Source: an uncultured Alphaproteobacteria bacterium (GTDB lineage Bacteria > Pseudomonadota > Alphaproteobacteria > Rs-D84). From it: a DNA stretch of 12,075 nucleotides. The notes beneath the pieces are model-generated. The model worked only from the letters and a program-made list of their open reading frames with translations. It did no database searches and was not told the origin of the DNA. The stretch is taken from the NCBI GenBank assembly GCA_947589625.1, contig CANQCM010000019.1, forward strand, positions 1 to 12,075, given 5' to 3'. The translations under genes were made by a program, and so were the position numbers. Below, piece after piece: positions 1 to 6,383 of this stretch. Every line of letters begins with the position of its first letter. Positions within the stretch are counted from its first letter, which is position 1.

Positions 1-2207
1 GGAAAGCCAACAGGAATTGTATGACCCTGTGATGCACGCCGTCCCAGCCATGGGGTATAATCGTCCAGTTTGGTTGTGCCGCGACCTGTTGTCCAGCCAA
101 AGCCGTCTGAATTATTAAAGAACATCACGTCCAGAACATATGTGCGTTCGGCATTATATTTTTGTAAAATCACGCCTTTGCCACGCGACATTTCTGGGAT
201 TTGTTCAGTCGGGAATATCAGCAATTTATCATTAGAACCAGACATCGCCACCATATCGCCCGAAACCCGTACGCACATAATCGCGCGGTTGCGTTCGTCT
301 GTATTCATAATTTGTTTCCCTGTACGTGTCTGTGCCAGACAGTTTTCGCCCAACACAATAAATCCATTTCCATGACGCGATACGACAAGATACTTTGCAT
401 TCGTGTCCAGAACAAATGCGCCGATTATGTCTTCGTCTGCGCCAATGTCAGCCATCATACGTACAGATTCACCAAACCCACGGGCAGACGGCAAATCGTT
501 CGCCGCCAAAGTGAACATTTTGCCAGCCGCGCCAAATAGGTTTATCTTGTCAGTACTGAACGCATGAAACGCATATTTCAGATTGTCGCCTTCTTTGAAT
601 TTCAAATCCAGATTATTTATATCCAGATGACCCTTGGCGGCGCGAATCCAACCCATTTCTGACAATATGATTGTCAGGGGCTCTTTTTCAATAAACTCGT
701 CAGTATTTACAACAATTTCTTCGGTTTGTTCTGCCCATGTTGTGCGGCGACGACCCAATGCAGTCTTTTTGTCGTACCGTTTTTTGATGTCGGCAAACCA
801 CGCCTTTAATTGTTCGTTTTGCATTTCATCGCTGGCCATTAATTCACGCAGTTGTTTTTGTTCCGCAATCAACGCGTCATTTTCGCGACGAATTTCCATT
901 TCTTCCAATTTGCGCAAAGAACGCAAGCGAGTGTTTAATATAGCCTCGGTCTGGATTTCGGTTAATTTAAATTCAGCCATCAAGACGGCTTTGGGTTCGT
1001 CTTCGGTTCGTATGATTTCAATCACGCGATCCAGATTCAAATACACCACCAGTAATCCGCCCAAAATTTCCAACCGCCGTTCTATATTTGTCAGGCGCCA
1101 ATTTGTGCGGCGATGCAGAACATTTTTCTGATGTGCGATAAATTCACGCAATACATCACCAATGCCCATAACCCGTGGCGCACCATTAGAATCAATGACA
1201 TTGAAATTCATATTGAATTTATATTCCAGGTCTGTCATTGCGAACAGGTGTGCCATCAATTTATCCGCAGGAACATTGCGACTCTTGGGTGTGATAACAA
1301 TGCGAACATCGGTTGTGGATTCGTCTGCGATGTCGTCAACCAATGGCAACTTTTTCGCGTCAATTAAACCAGCGATTTGTTCAACCAATTTAGATTTAAT
1401 CAGCCCATATGGAATTTCAGAAATTACAATTTGATAACCGCCGCGATCCAGTTCTTCAACAGCCCAGCGCGCCCGAATGCGAAATGCGCCGCGCCCAGTG
1501 TCGTAATTTTTCACAATTGTGTCAAAAGAATCAATCAATACACCGCCTGTGGGGAAATCGGGTCCAATCATTTTTTTCATAATTTGGGCGGTTGTCGCGT
1601 CGGGTTTATCAACCACCAGCGACAGCGCATCGCAAACTTCGGCGACATTGTGTGTTGGAATATTGGTTGCCATACCGACCGCAATGCCCATGCCACCATT
1701 TGCCAACAGGTTTGGAAATGCGCCTGGCATAACCGTTGGTTCAACAGTCGTGCCGTCAAAATTAGGCATCATATCAACACTGTCTTCGTCAATGCCTTCC
1801 ATAATCAGCATTGCAGCGTCTGTCATTTTTGATTCTGTGTAACGATATGCCGCCTGGGGGTCGCCATCAATATTGCCAAAGTTTCCTTGACCGTCAATCA
1901 ATGGATAACGCACAGAAAAATCTTGTGCCAAACGCACCATGGCATCATAAACAGAACTGTCGCCATGTGGGTGATAATGCCCCAGTACATCGCCAACCAC
2001 AGTTGCGCATTTGCGAAATGCGGCGGCTGGCGACAATTTTTGCCGCAACATAGAATATAAAATCCGCCGATGTACAGGCTTTAACCCGTCACGAACATCA
2101 GGCAGTGCGCGCGATACAATGGTACTAACCGCGTATGACAAATAACGTTCAGACAATGCGTCTGATAACTGTTGAGAATCAATATTTTCAATAATTTCTT
2201 TGCTCAT
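1..2207 (-). CDS. parC: DNA topoisomerase IV subunit A (ParC), 3' end cut by window
   Basis: ParC is the DNA-cleaving subunit of topoisomerase IV and works with ParE to decatenate daughter chromosomes. My translation runs without a stop from ATG at 2207 to the window edge (735 full codons). It ends in Pro-Val-Gly-Phe-Pro, which looks like the normal C-terminus of alphaproteobacterial ParC, so only a few codons are probably missing. Visible landmarks are RALPDVRDGLKPVHRRIL near residues 33-50, the helix HPHGDSSVYD at 79-88, and RYTE with the catalytic Arg122-Tyr123. Ser84 and Asp88 sit at the quinolone-resistance positions and are the sensitive-type residues. The C-terminal part looks like the beta-pinwheel but has no clear GyrA box (QRRGGKG); only a degenerate SRGKG is seen, which favours ParC over GyrA. 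No clear Shine-Dalgarno precedes the start. Confidence 0.93.
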   Translation of the reverse strand, partial: MSKEIIENIDSQQLSDALSERYLSYAVSTIVSRALPDVRDGLKPVHRRILYSMLRQKLSPAAAFRKCATVVGDVLGHYHPHGDSSVYDAMVRLAQDFSVRYPLIDGQGNFGNIDGDPQAAYRYTESKMTDAAMLIMEGIDEDSVDMMPNFDGTTVEPTVMPGAFPNLLANGGMGIAVGMATNIPTHNVAEVCDALSLVVDKPDATTAQIMKKMIGPDFPTGGVLIDSFDTIVKNYDTGRGAFRIRARWAVEELDRGGYQIVISEIPYGLIKSKLVEQIAGLIDAKKLPLVDDIADESTTDVRIVITPKSRNVPADKLMAHLFAMTDLEYKFNMNFNVIDSNGAPRVMGIGDVLREFIAHQKNVLHRRTNWRLTNIERRLEILGGLLVVYLNLDRVIEIIRTEDEPKAVLMAEFKLTEIQTEAILNTRLRSLRKLEEMEIRRENDALIAEQKQLRELMASDEMQNEQLKAWFADIKKRYDKKTALGRRRTTWAEQTEEIVVNTDEFIEKEPLTIILSEMGWIRAAKGHLDINNLDLKFKEGDNLKYAFHAFSTDKINLFGAAGKMFTLAANDLPSARGFGESVRMMADIGADEDIIGAFVLDTNAKYLVVSRHGNGFIVLGENCLAQTRTGKQIMNTDERNRAIMCVRVSGDMVAMSGSNDKLLIFPTEQIPEMSRGKGVILQKYNAERTYVLDVMFFNNSDGFGWTTGRGTTKLDDYTPWLGRRASQGHTIPVGF

Positions 2208-2280
2208 AGTACTTAAAAAATTAAAACATTTCGCAAAAAATAACAACAGAAAAAAGTGCAACCCTAGGTTTGATTTCCGA

Positions 2281-2286
2281 ATTATA
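2281..2286 (-). promoter_or_regulatory. Possible -10 element for parC
   Basis: Read on the minus strand this is TATAAT, about 74 nt before the parC ATG. The nearest -35-like hexamer (TTGTCA, 2307-2312) is 20 nt away, which is too far for a standard promoter. Only the -10 is supported. It lies back to back with the plus-strand promoter at 2306-2333. Confidence 0.3.
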
Positions 2287-2298
2287 AAAAAATTGAAT

Positions 2299-2312
2299 TT
2301 GTCGCTTGACAA
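2299..2312. repeat. Inverted repeat over the divergent promoter region
   Basis: TTGTC-gctt-GACAA is a perfect 5-bp inverted repeat. Its right arm overlaps the TTGACA -35 of the promoter serving the gene at 2531, and its left arm lies in the parC upstream region. Its position suits an operator that could affect both directions, but the arms are short and chance is possible. Confidence 0.3.
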
Positions 2313-2333
2313 ACAATAAAAAATAACTATATT
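2306..2333 (+). promoter_or_regulatory. Sigma-70-type promoter for the 2531 gene
   Basis: The -35 is a perfect TTGACA (2306-2311). After a 16-nt spacer comes TATATT (2328-2333), five of six matches. Transcription would start near 2340, leaving a leader of about 190 nt before the ATG at 2531. Confidence 0.6.
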
Positions 2334-2340
2334 GTGTATA

Positions 2341-2530
2341 TACAAATTTGGTTCCCCAATTCGGGGCGGGCTGCTGAAATAGGATAGCAAGTCGGGGCAG
2401 GTTGATTTTCAATTTGTCTGAATGTACATCGCCTGTTATTTTATGGTGATGAACCAATCAACAAAACGCGGAAAATATGACAAAACGGCGTCAAAGCTGT
2501 TGTGTCTGAATTAATGTAGAGGAGGACAAG
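2341..2530 (+). other. Long structured 5' leader of the 2531 gene (possible ncRNA)
   Basis: No protein gene is convincing here. ACAAATT (2342-2348) can pair with AATTTGT (2412-2418), closing a domain of about 77 nt. Inside it are a CCCC/GGGG hairpin (around 2354-2366), a TGCT/AGCA hairpin and a second GGGGCAGG block that competes for pairing. I compared it from memory with SRP RNA, 6S RNA and common riboswitches and found no match. A 23-codon reading frame (2443-2514, first residues MVMNQSTKRG) ends just before the ribosome site; it could be a leader peptide but has no Shine-Dalgarno. AGGAGG at 2520-2525, 5 nt before the ATG, is an excellent ribosome site for the main gene. Confidence 0.4.
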
Positions 2531-3238
2531 ATGACAAAAAAATATGTTGTGTCGTATGTGTTGACTGGTGCATTATCAATGATATCGCCCAGCAAAGGCT
2601 TGATGAGCCCTAGTGAAGTAACGGCATCTAACAATAATACTAAAATAGAATATTCTTGGATTTATCAGCCAAAAGTCATTATCGAACAAAACATGGCAGA
2701 TATTCCACAGGTTAAATCGGTGCATTCTGATAACGGCAATGTTGTATATACATATAACAATGGCGCAGTAAAAAAACGCGTCGGTGGTTCGCGTGCGTGG
2801 CGCAATAATAACCCAGGCTGTATTCGGTGTACATCTGATTTTGGTGCAATGGGCAAATCTGGCGGTTTTGCAATATTCCCAGACGAAGAAACAGGCATGA
2901 ACGCGATTATTCAACTGTTGCGGTCTGAAAAATATCGCGATTTAACAATTGCAAGTGCGGTGTCAAAATGGGCGCCACCACATGAAAATGACACTGAAAG
3001 TTATAAAAGACGGTTGCAGGGCATGACGGGTTTGTCAACATCGTTGCGTGTCGGCGATTTGTCTGATGAAGATATTGCGAAAGTTCAATCTGCAATCCGT
3101 GTTTTAGAGGGCTGGAAAGAGGGTAAAGAAATTGAAATTTCGCCAGCGGTTAAACAAGATACTGTTTCAACCAACACCTTCAATTATGCGATTGCGCCAA
3201 ATATATTAGAACAATATTTGATGCAAAAAACACTATAA
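2531..3238 (+). CDS. Envelope-type protein with NPGNIR/WAPP domain, CxxC variant
   Basis: The protein has 235 residues. The N-terminus (MTKKYVVSYVLTGALSMIS) has two lysines followed by a mildly hydrophobic stretch, so a weak signal peptide or anchor is possible. Residues about 84-200 form a domain with the order SRAWRNNNPG, GGFAIFPDE, GMNAI.QLL, SKWAPPHENDTESY and AIRVLEGW. From memory this resembles the family annotated as phage structural protein P5 or muralytic-like; enzymatic activity is inference. A paralogous domain occurs at 4806-5756. Here the usual NPGNIRN reads NPGCIRC, giving Cys97-x-x-Cys100. The tail after 205 is low in recognisable features. The start is fixed by AGGAGG 5 nt upstream. 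It is a single-gene unit with its own promoter and a terminator overlapping its stop codon. Confidence 0.8.
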   Translation: MTKKYVVSYVLTGALSMISPSKGLMSPSEVTASNNNTKIEYSWIYQPKVIIEQNMADIPQVKSVHSDNGNVVYTYNNGAVKKRVGGSRAWRNNNPGCIRCTSDFGAMGKSGGFAIFPDEETGMNAIIQLLRSEKYRDLTIASAVSKWAPPHENDTESYKRRLQGMTGLSTSLRVGDLSDEDIAKVQSAIRVLEGWKEGKEIEISPAVKQDTVSTNTFNYAIAPNILEQYLMQKTL

Positions 3239-3262
3239 AAAATGCGCATATGCGCATTTTTT
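3237..3262. terminator. Perfect 26-bp palindrome, bidirectional terminator
   Basis: Six A, then TGCGCAT-ATGCGCA, then six T form a perfect palindrome. On either strand it is a GC-containing hairpin followed by a U run, a classic intrinsic terminator. It overlaps the stop of the plus-strand gene (TAA 3236-3238) and the zapA stop on the minus strand (3261-3263), so one element ends both convergent genes. Confidence 0.88.
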
Positions 3263-3536
3263 AATTCAATTTATTTTTTATTTCACGAATACGCGCCAAA
3301 ATTTCACGCAAATCTGAATCTGTTGCCACAGGTGCAGGCCGATTGTGTAATTCGTCTGCCAAAACGATACATAGTGTTGCCAACAGTGCATTTTCAGGCA
3401 GTGGCCCGATTTTATCCAAAATTTCGCGTGCGCGCAAATCAACCATTTTTCCCAATTCAATCAGGCGCGATTCTTGACCGTCTTCGCACCCCATAGGATA
3501 ATTTTTATTTACGATTGGTATTGATACGACACTCAT
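3261..3536 (-). CDS. zapA: Cell division protein ZapA
   Basis: ZapA binds FtsZ and promotes bundling of its filaments in the Z-ring. At 91 residues this is a normal short ZapA. The N-terminal beta region (VVSIPIVNKNYPM) leads into Cys17-Glu-Asp-Gly20, then an L-x-x-L...VD-R helix and LADEL at 59-63. The C-terminal third is a charged helix suited to the family's coiled-coil tetramer. Its ATG (3536-3534) overlaps the TGA of the upstream coiled-coil gene in an ATGA, which indicates translational coupling. Its own stop lies in the palindromic terminator. Family assignment rests on these motifs and on the partner gene. Confidence 0.85.
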   Translation of the reverse strand: MSVVSIPIVNKNYPMGCEDGQESRLIELGKMVDLRAREILDKIGPLPENALLATLCIVLADELHNRPAPVATDSDLREILARIREIKNKLN

Positions 3537-3742
3537 TTTAACTTCTTTAATATAGATATTGATTGGTCAATTATTTCTGTTGCGCGCGCATTTTTATCAC
3601 GCAGATTTTTTACCTGTTCGGTTAAAATAGCAACTTCTAAATCTGTTTGTTTACCAGCGGCAACCGCCGTAGAACGCAATTTTATTGCGGATTCTTCCAG
3701 TGCGTCTAATTCATTAAATATTTGTTGTTTTATTTCGGACAT
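3533..3742 (-). CDS. Small coiled-coil protein coupled to zapA (DUF4164-like)
   Basis: About 69 residues from ATG at 3742, beginning MSEIKQQIFNELDALEESA. A GTG two codons earlier (3748) is possible but less attractive. The whole protein is predicted helical with heptad-like spacing (L-x-x-LEESAIKL..., ILTEQVKNLRDK, ISILKKLK). It has no Cys, no signal and no membrane segment. In many alphaproteobacteria a small coiled-coil gene (DUF4164) sits directly before zapA, and this fits in size and position; the family name is from memory. The 4-bp overlap with zapA suggests the two are made together and may act together at the division ring, which is inference. No Shine-Dalgarno is visible before the ATG. 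Confidence 0.75.
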   Translation of the reverse strand: MSEIKQQIFNELDALEESAIKLRSTAVAAGKQTDLEVAILTEQVKNLRDKNARATEIIDQSISILKKLK

Positions 3743-3748
3743 ATACAC

Positions 3749-3777
3749 AGTTTAAGATATTTTTTATATGCGTTCAA
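3749..3777 (-). promoter_or_regulatory. Possible promoter for the coiled-coil/zapA pair
   Basis: On the minus strand TTGAAC (3772-3777) is followed after 17 nt by TAAACT (3749-3754); each hexamer matches four of six. Standard spacing would place +1 at or next to 3742, the A of the chosen ATG, so the message could be leaderless. Confidence 0.35.
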
Positions 3778-3787
3778 CATGAAAATA

Positions 3788-3796
3788 TGATATAAT
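3788..3796 (+). promoter_or_regulatory. Extended -10 promoter for the 3827 operon
   Basis: TGaTATAAT is a perfect extended -10 element. No good -35 is seen at the usual distance, which is typical of extended -10 promoters. The start of transcription would be near 3803. An AGGGG block at 3811-3815 is the likely ribosome site, 11 nt before the ATG and so slightly far. Confidence 0.55.
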
Positions 3797-3826
3797 ATGC
3801 CAGTCAAGGCAGGGGATTTATAGCAC

Positions 3827-4789
3827 ATGAAAACTAAAATCATTTATATTTCTGGGAACGAATTGTTTAATATGTCAGATGTTCGCGCAGCGTTTGAAGG
3901 GGTGCGTGCAACATTGGGTTTAAGTAATGATACGATATTGTTTGGTGTGCCTGTTGACGCTGATGATGCGTTGCAAAGTGATAATGTTTCTGATACTGGT
4001 GCGACACAAACGGTTATTGCGACAGAACCAGAAAATGTTGCAGAATTTGACACAGAACCTGTGGCGCAACCAGAACCTGCGCCAGTGGTGGAAATGGCGG
4101 CGCCAAAACCAGATGCACCCATTAAAAAATCGCGTGGACGCCCAGCCAAGAAATCTGAAATCGCAGATAACGACAAAACAGACGCCACAAATAAATCAGA
4201 TGACGCAAAAGTTGTTCCAATTTTGTCTGTATTGGCAACAAGCAAGACATCAGACGAAATGCCAGCGGTAGATGATGAAATCCCGTCAGAAATTATTGAA
4301 AATGTACCTGCGTCCGAAGAAAACACAGATGCCGTTGCGGTAGAATCTGTTTCTATCATCAGCGATGTTGATGTTGTTGATAATATGATTGAAAACGATG
4401 TTGATGAATCTGAACCTGAATCCGATTCTGCAGAAAAATCATTGGAAAAATTACTGGAAACAATGACCCCACTGCGTGAAGACCATATATCAGAAAATGA
4501 TGTGACCGAATCAGATGATTCTGATAGTAATGACGAAACCGATGATGACGATACAGATGCAACATTGGCGCAACTGGCATCAGAATTTGCACAAAAACAA
4601 GATTCTATTAAAACACAATCTAAAAATCAGGGAAAAATTGGAAAATTAAAAAATATTTTGCCATTCAAAAAAGTTAAACACGACGATTCGTCTTTGATGG
4701 GCGATTTGTTTGGTTGGGCAGGCATCGCCGCCAATGACGAAGATTTCACAATGCCTGGATTCTTTACAGGTGTGGCATCAAAAAAATAA
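3827..4789 (+). CDS. Long acidic protein with AT-hook-like motif, unknown function
   Basis: I do not recognise this 320-residue protein. Residues 1-49 look folded (MKTKIIYISGNELF, then an amphipathic helix and ILFGVPVDADD). Residues about 50-260 are low complexity, rich in Asp, Glu, Ser, Thr, Ala and Val, and presumably disordered. Within them KKSRGRPAKK (100-109) contains RGRP, the core of an AT-hook, which binds the minor groove of AT-rich DNA in known proteins. A basic patch follows at 262-284 (KNQGKIGKLKN...FKKVK). The last 35 residues (SSLMGDLFGWAGI...FTMPGFF) look like a conserved short peptide, perhaps a docking site. There is no signal peptide or membrane segment. It is the first gene of a three-gene operon, with 16 nt before the next gene. 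DNA binding is inference from one short motif. Confidence 0.75.
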   Translation: MKTKIIYISGNELFNMSDVRAAFEGVRATLGLSNDTILFGVPVDADDALQSDNVSDTGATQTVIATEPENVAEFDTEPVAQPEPAPVVEMAAPKPDAPIKKSRGRPAKKSEIADNDKTDATNKSDDAKVVPILSVLATSKTSDEMPAVDDEIPSEIIENVPASEENTDAVAVESVSIISDVDVVDNMIENDVDESEPESDSAEKSLEKLLETMTPLREDHISENDVTESDDSDSNDETDDDDTDATLAQLASEFAQKQDSIKTQSKNQGKIGKLKNILPFKKVKHDDSSLMGDLFGWAGIAANDEDFTMPGFFTGVASKK

Positions 4790-4805
4790 ATATAAATGAT
4801 GCGTA

Positions 4806-5756
4806 ATGAATACAGAAACAATTGTTAGATTGCTGAAAATTTCTGGATTTAATGTATTGTCGTTCGACAGTGCGAATATTTATATAGAAGACCCGTCATG
4901 CATATTGCGCAGTTTTCAGACATTTATTGAATACGCATGGATTTTTGTCGCACTGGTTACGGCGTTTATGCTGTTCGGTTGGGCGATTTCAATGATACGT
5001 GGGGCAAAAAATAATATCTTTATAAATTTGCGTAATTTGATTTTAATTTTTGCAGCGCTGTCATTGGTGGACCCAATTTTGAATATGATTTATGGCGGTG
5101 ATTTGTTTGGACGTGGGTGCAAAAAAATTGCTGTTCCATTAAATGAAGTTCAAGAAATTCTTGGGGTGCACCAAACTAAAATTAGTAAACAACCAGAACT
5201 GTACGAAGAAATTGAGATTTCAGATTCTGGGCCGATGAATACAGATTTAACCAAGGAACATTTATCCAGCAACACTGATAATAATCCGATTCTTGATAAT
5301 GCAACATCAAAACGATTTGTAAATGCAATTGCCAGTGGCAAAGATGTTATATATATCACCAGTGATAATCATCGTTTGCGGCGCACAGGTGGGTCGCGTG
5401 CATGGCGAAATACTAATCCAGGAAATATTCGCAATTCTCAATTTGCCAGTGCGAACGGCGCAATTGGTGTTGCAGGTGGTTTTGCGGTGTTTCCTGATGA
5501 AAGTAATGGTATGAATGCAATTCGTCAATTATTGACCAGTGATTCTTATCGTAATCTGACCGTGGCAAAAGCAATCAGTAAATATGCGCCACCGTCTGAA
5601 AACAATACATCGGCATATCATAAACAAATTGAAAACTTAACAGGGTTGTCAATAAATCGCAGGATTTCAGATTTGTCTGATGCGGAATTATCAAAAGTCG
5701 TGAATGCGATTCGTACCATCGAGGGTTGGAATATCGGTCGCGAATTGCCAGAATAA
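4806..5756 (+). CDS. Two-helix membrane protein with NPGNIR/WAPP domain
   Basis: The protein has 316 residues. Two hydrophobic segments, about 42-64 (YAWIFVALVTAFMLFGWAI) and about 75-97 (LRNLILIFAALSLVDPILNM), are followed by a polar linker (110-190) and a C-terminal domain at about 195-310. That domain parallels the 2531 protein closely: GGSRAWRNTNPGNIRN, GGFAVFPDE, GMNAIRQLL, SKYAPPSENNTSAY and AIRTIEGW. This copy keeps the usual NPGNIR. If the domain acts on peptidoglycan or another envelope polymer, it should face the periplasm, which would also place the N-terminus outside; that topology is inference. Cys32 and Cys105 flank the membrane segments. It is the middle gene of the operon, 15 nt before the next. 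No strong Shine-Dalgarno is seen, so coupling to the upstream gene is likely. Confidence 0.8.
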   Translation: MNTETIVRLLKISGFNVLSFDSANIYIEDPSCILRSFQTFIEYAWIFVALVTAFMLFGWAISMIRGAKNNIFINLRNLILIFAALSLVDPILNMIYGGDLFGRGCKKIAVPLNEVQEILGVHQTKISKQPELYEEIEISDSGPMNTDLTKEHLSSNTDNNPILDNATSKRFVNAIASGKDVIYITSDNHRLRRTGGSRAWRNTNPGNIRNSQFASANGAIGVAGGFAVFPDESNGMNAIRQLLTSDSYRNLTVAKAISKYAPPSENNTSAYHKQIENLTGLSINRRISDLSDAELSKVVNAIRTIEGWNIGRELPE

Positions 5757-5771
5757 CAAGGAATAGAAATA

Positions 5772-6383
5772 ATGAATACGCAAAAAAAATCTTTTGGGCT
5801 GACCGTGGCAACTGTTTTAATGGGGGTGTTGATTATAATTTTGATTTTTTTGTTAATGCGTCGTGATAATGTGCAGACGGAAAAATCAGACGGAATTATA
5901 TCGCCCATGATAAGCAACCAAGATAAATCTGGCGATGGTGCGTTTTCTGATGGGTTGATTAATCCTGAATCATCACATCAGGGTCGTCTAGATCAATATG
6001 GTGCAGGCGTTGCACAAACTGATGTTTTCTCCATAGATATAAATGATGACGGCGTACCAGATAAAATCACACGCGTGCGGCATGAAAATGGTACAGACCA
6101 TTTTTATTTTGAATATCAAATTCAGGTCAATATTGACGGGCAAATGGTAAATGTAATTGATGAAAATTTGCGCACAACGGAAAGTGCAGAATGCGCATTA
6201 CAAAAAATAAAATTCCAATTCAAGCCTACTTTTCAAGTAATTAAAATATCGCGTCCGTGGGTTAATTCGTGGACTACGCCGTCAATGGCAACCAAAACAA
6301 CATATAATTTTGTAAATGGTAAACTGGTACCTACAAATGTTTCAGAAATGAAAGTTATATGTGATGTGGCGCAGTTAATTTAA
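5772..6383 (+). CDS. Single-pass membrane protein with DINDDGVPD motif
   Basis: I do not recognise this 203-residue protein. One membrane segment (about 9-29, LTVATVLMGVLIIILIFLLM) with lysines before it and two arginines after it suggests an N-terminal anchor. The MRR after the segment makes topology uncertain by the positive-inside rule. A polar linker (31-85) leads to SIDINDDGVPDKITR (87-101), which resembles the Asp-rich calcium loops of dockerin, FG-GAP and thrombospondin type 3 repeats. The rest looks beta-rich, with two cysteines (141 and 197) that could form a disulfide if periplasmic. AAGGA about 9 nt upstream supports the start. It is the last gene of the operon, and its stop overlaps the 3' end of the convergent radC by 9 bp. 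Confidence 0.78.
   Translation: MNTQKKSFGLTVATVLMGVLIIILIFLLMRRDNVQTEKSDGIISPMISNQDKSGDGAFSDGLINPESSHQGRLDQYGAGVAQTDVFSIDINDDGVPDKITRVRHENGTDHFYFEYQIQVNIDGQMVNVIDENLRTTESAECALQKIKFQFKPTFQVIKISRPWVNSWTTPSMATKTTYNFVNGKLVPTNVSEMKVICDVAQLI

Noticed and set aside
1..2207. Gyrase subunit A instead of ParC
   Set aside because: There is no clear GyrA box in the C-terminal domain, and the overall sequence and C-terminal ending fit alphaproteobacterial ParC better.
2341..2440. SRP RNA, 6S RNA (suggested by nearby zapA) or a known riboswitch
   Set aside because: The SRP loop motif, a 6S-type central bubble and known riboswitch cores were not found by eye. Proximity to zapA alone is not evidence.
2221..2457. 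A 78-codon minus-strand frame between parC and the 2531 gene
   Set aside because: It has no ribosome site, an odd composition and no recognisable motif, and it lies across the promoter and leader of the opposite gene.
2443..2514. A 23-codon plus-strand frame in the leader as a protein gene
   Set aside because: There is no Shine-Dalgarno and no similarity I recognise. It is kept only as a possible leader peptide within the leader entry.
2531..5756. An integrated prophage, because of the phage-like domain
   Set aside because: No integrase, capsid, terminase, portal or attachment repeats are present, and the genes are interleaved with housekeeping genes of similar composition.
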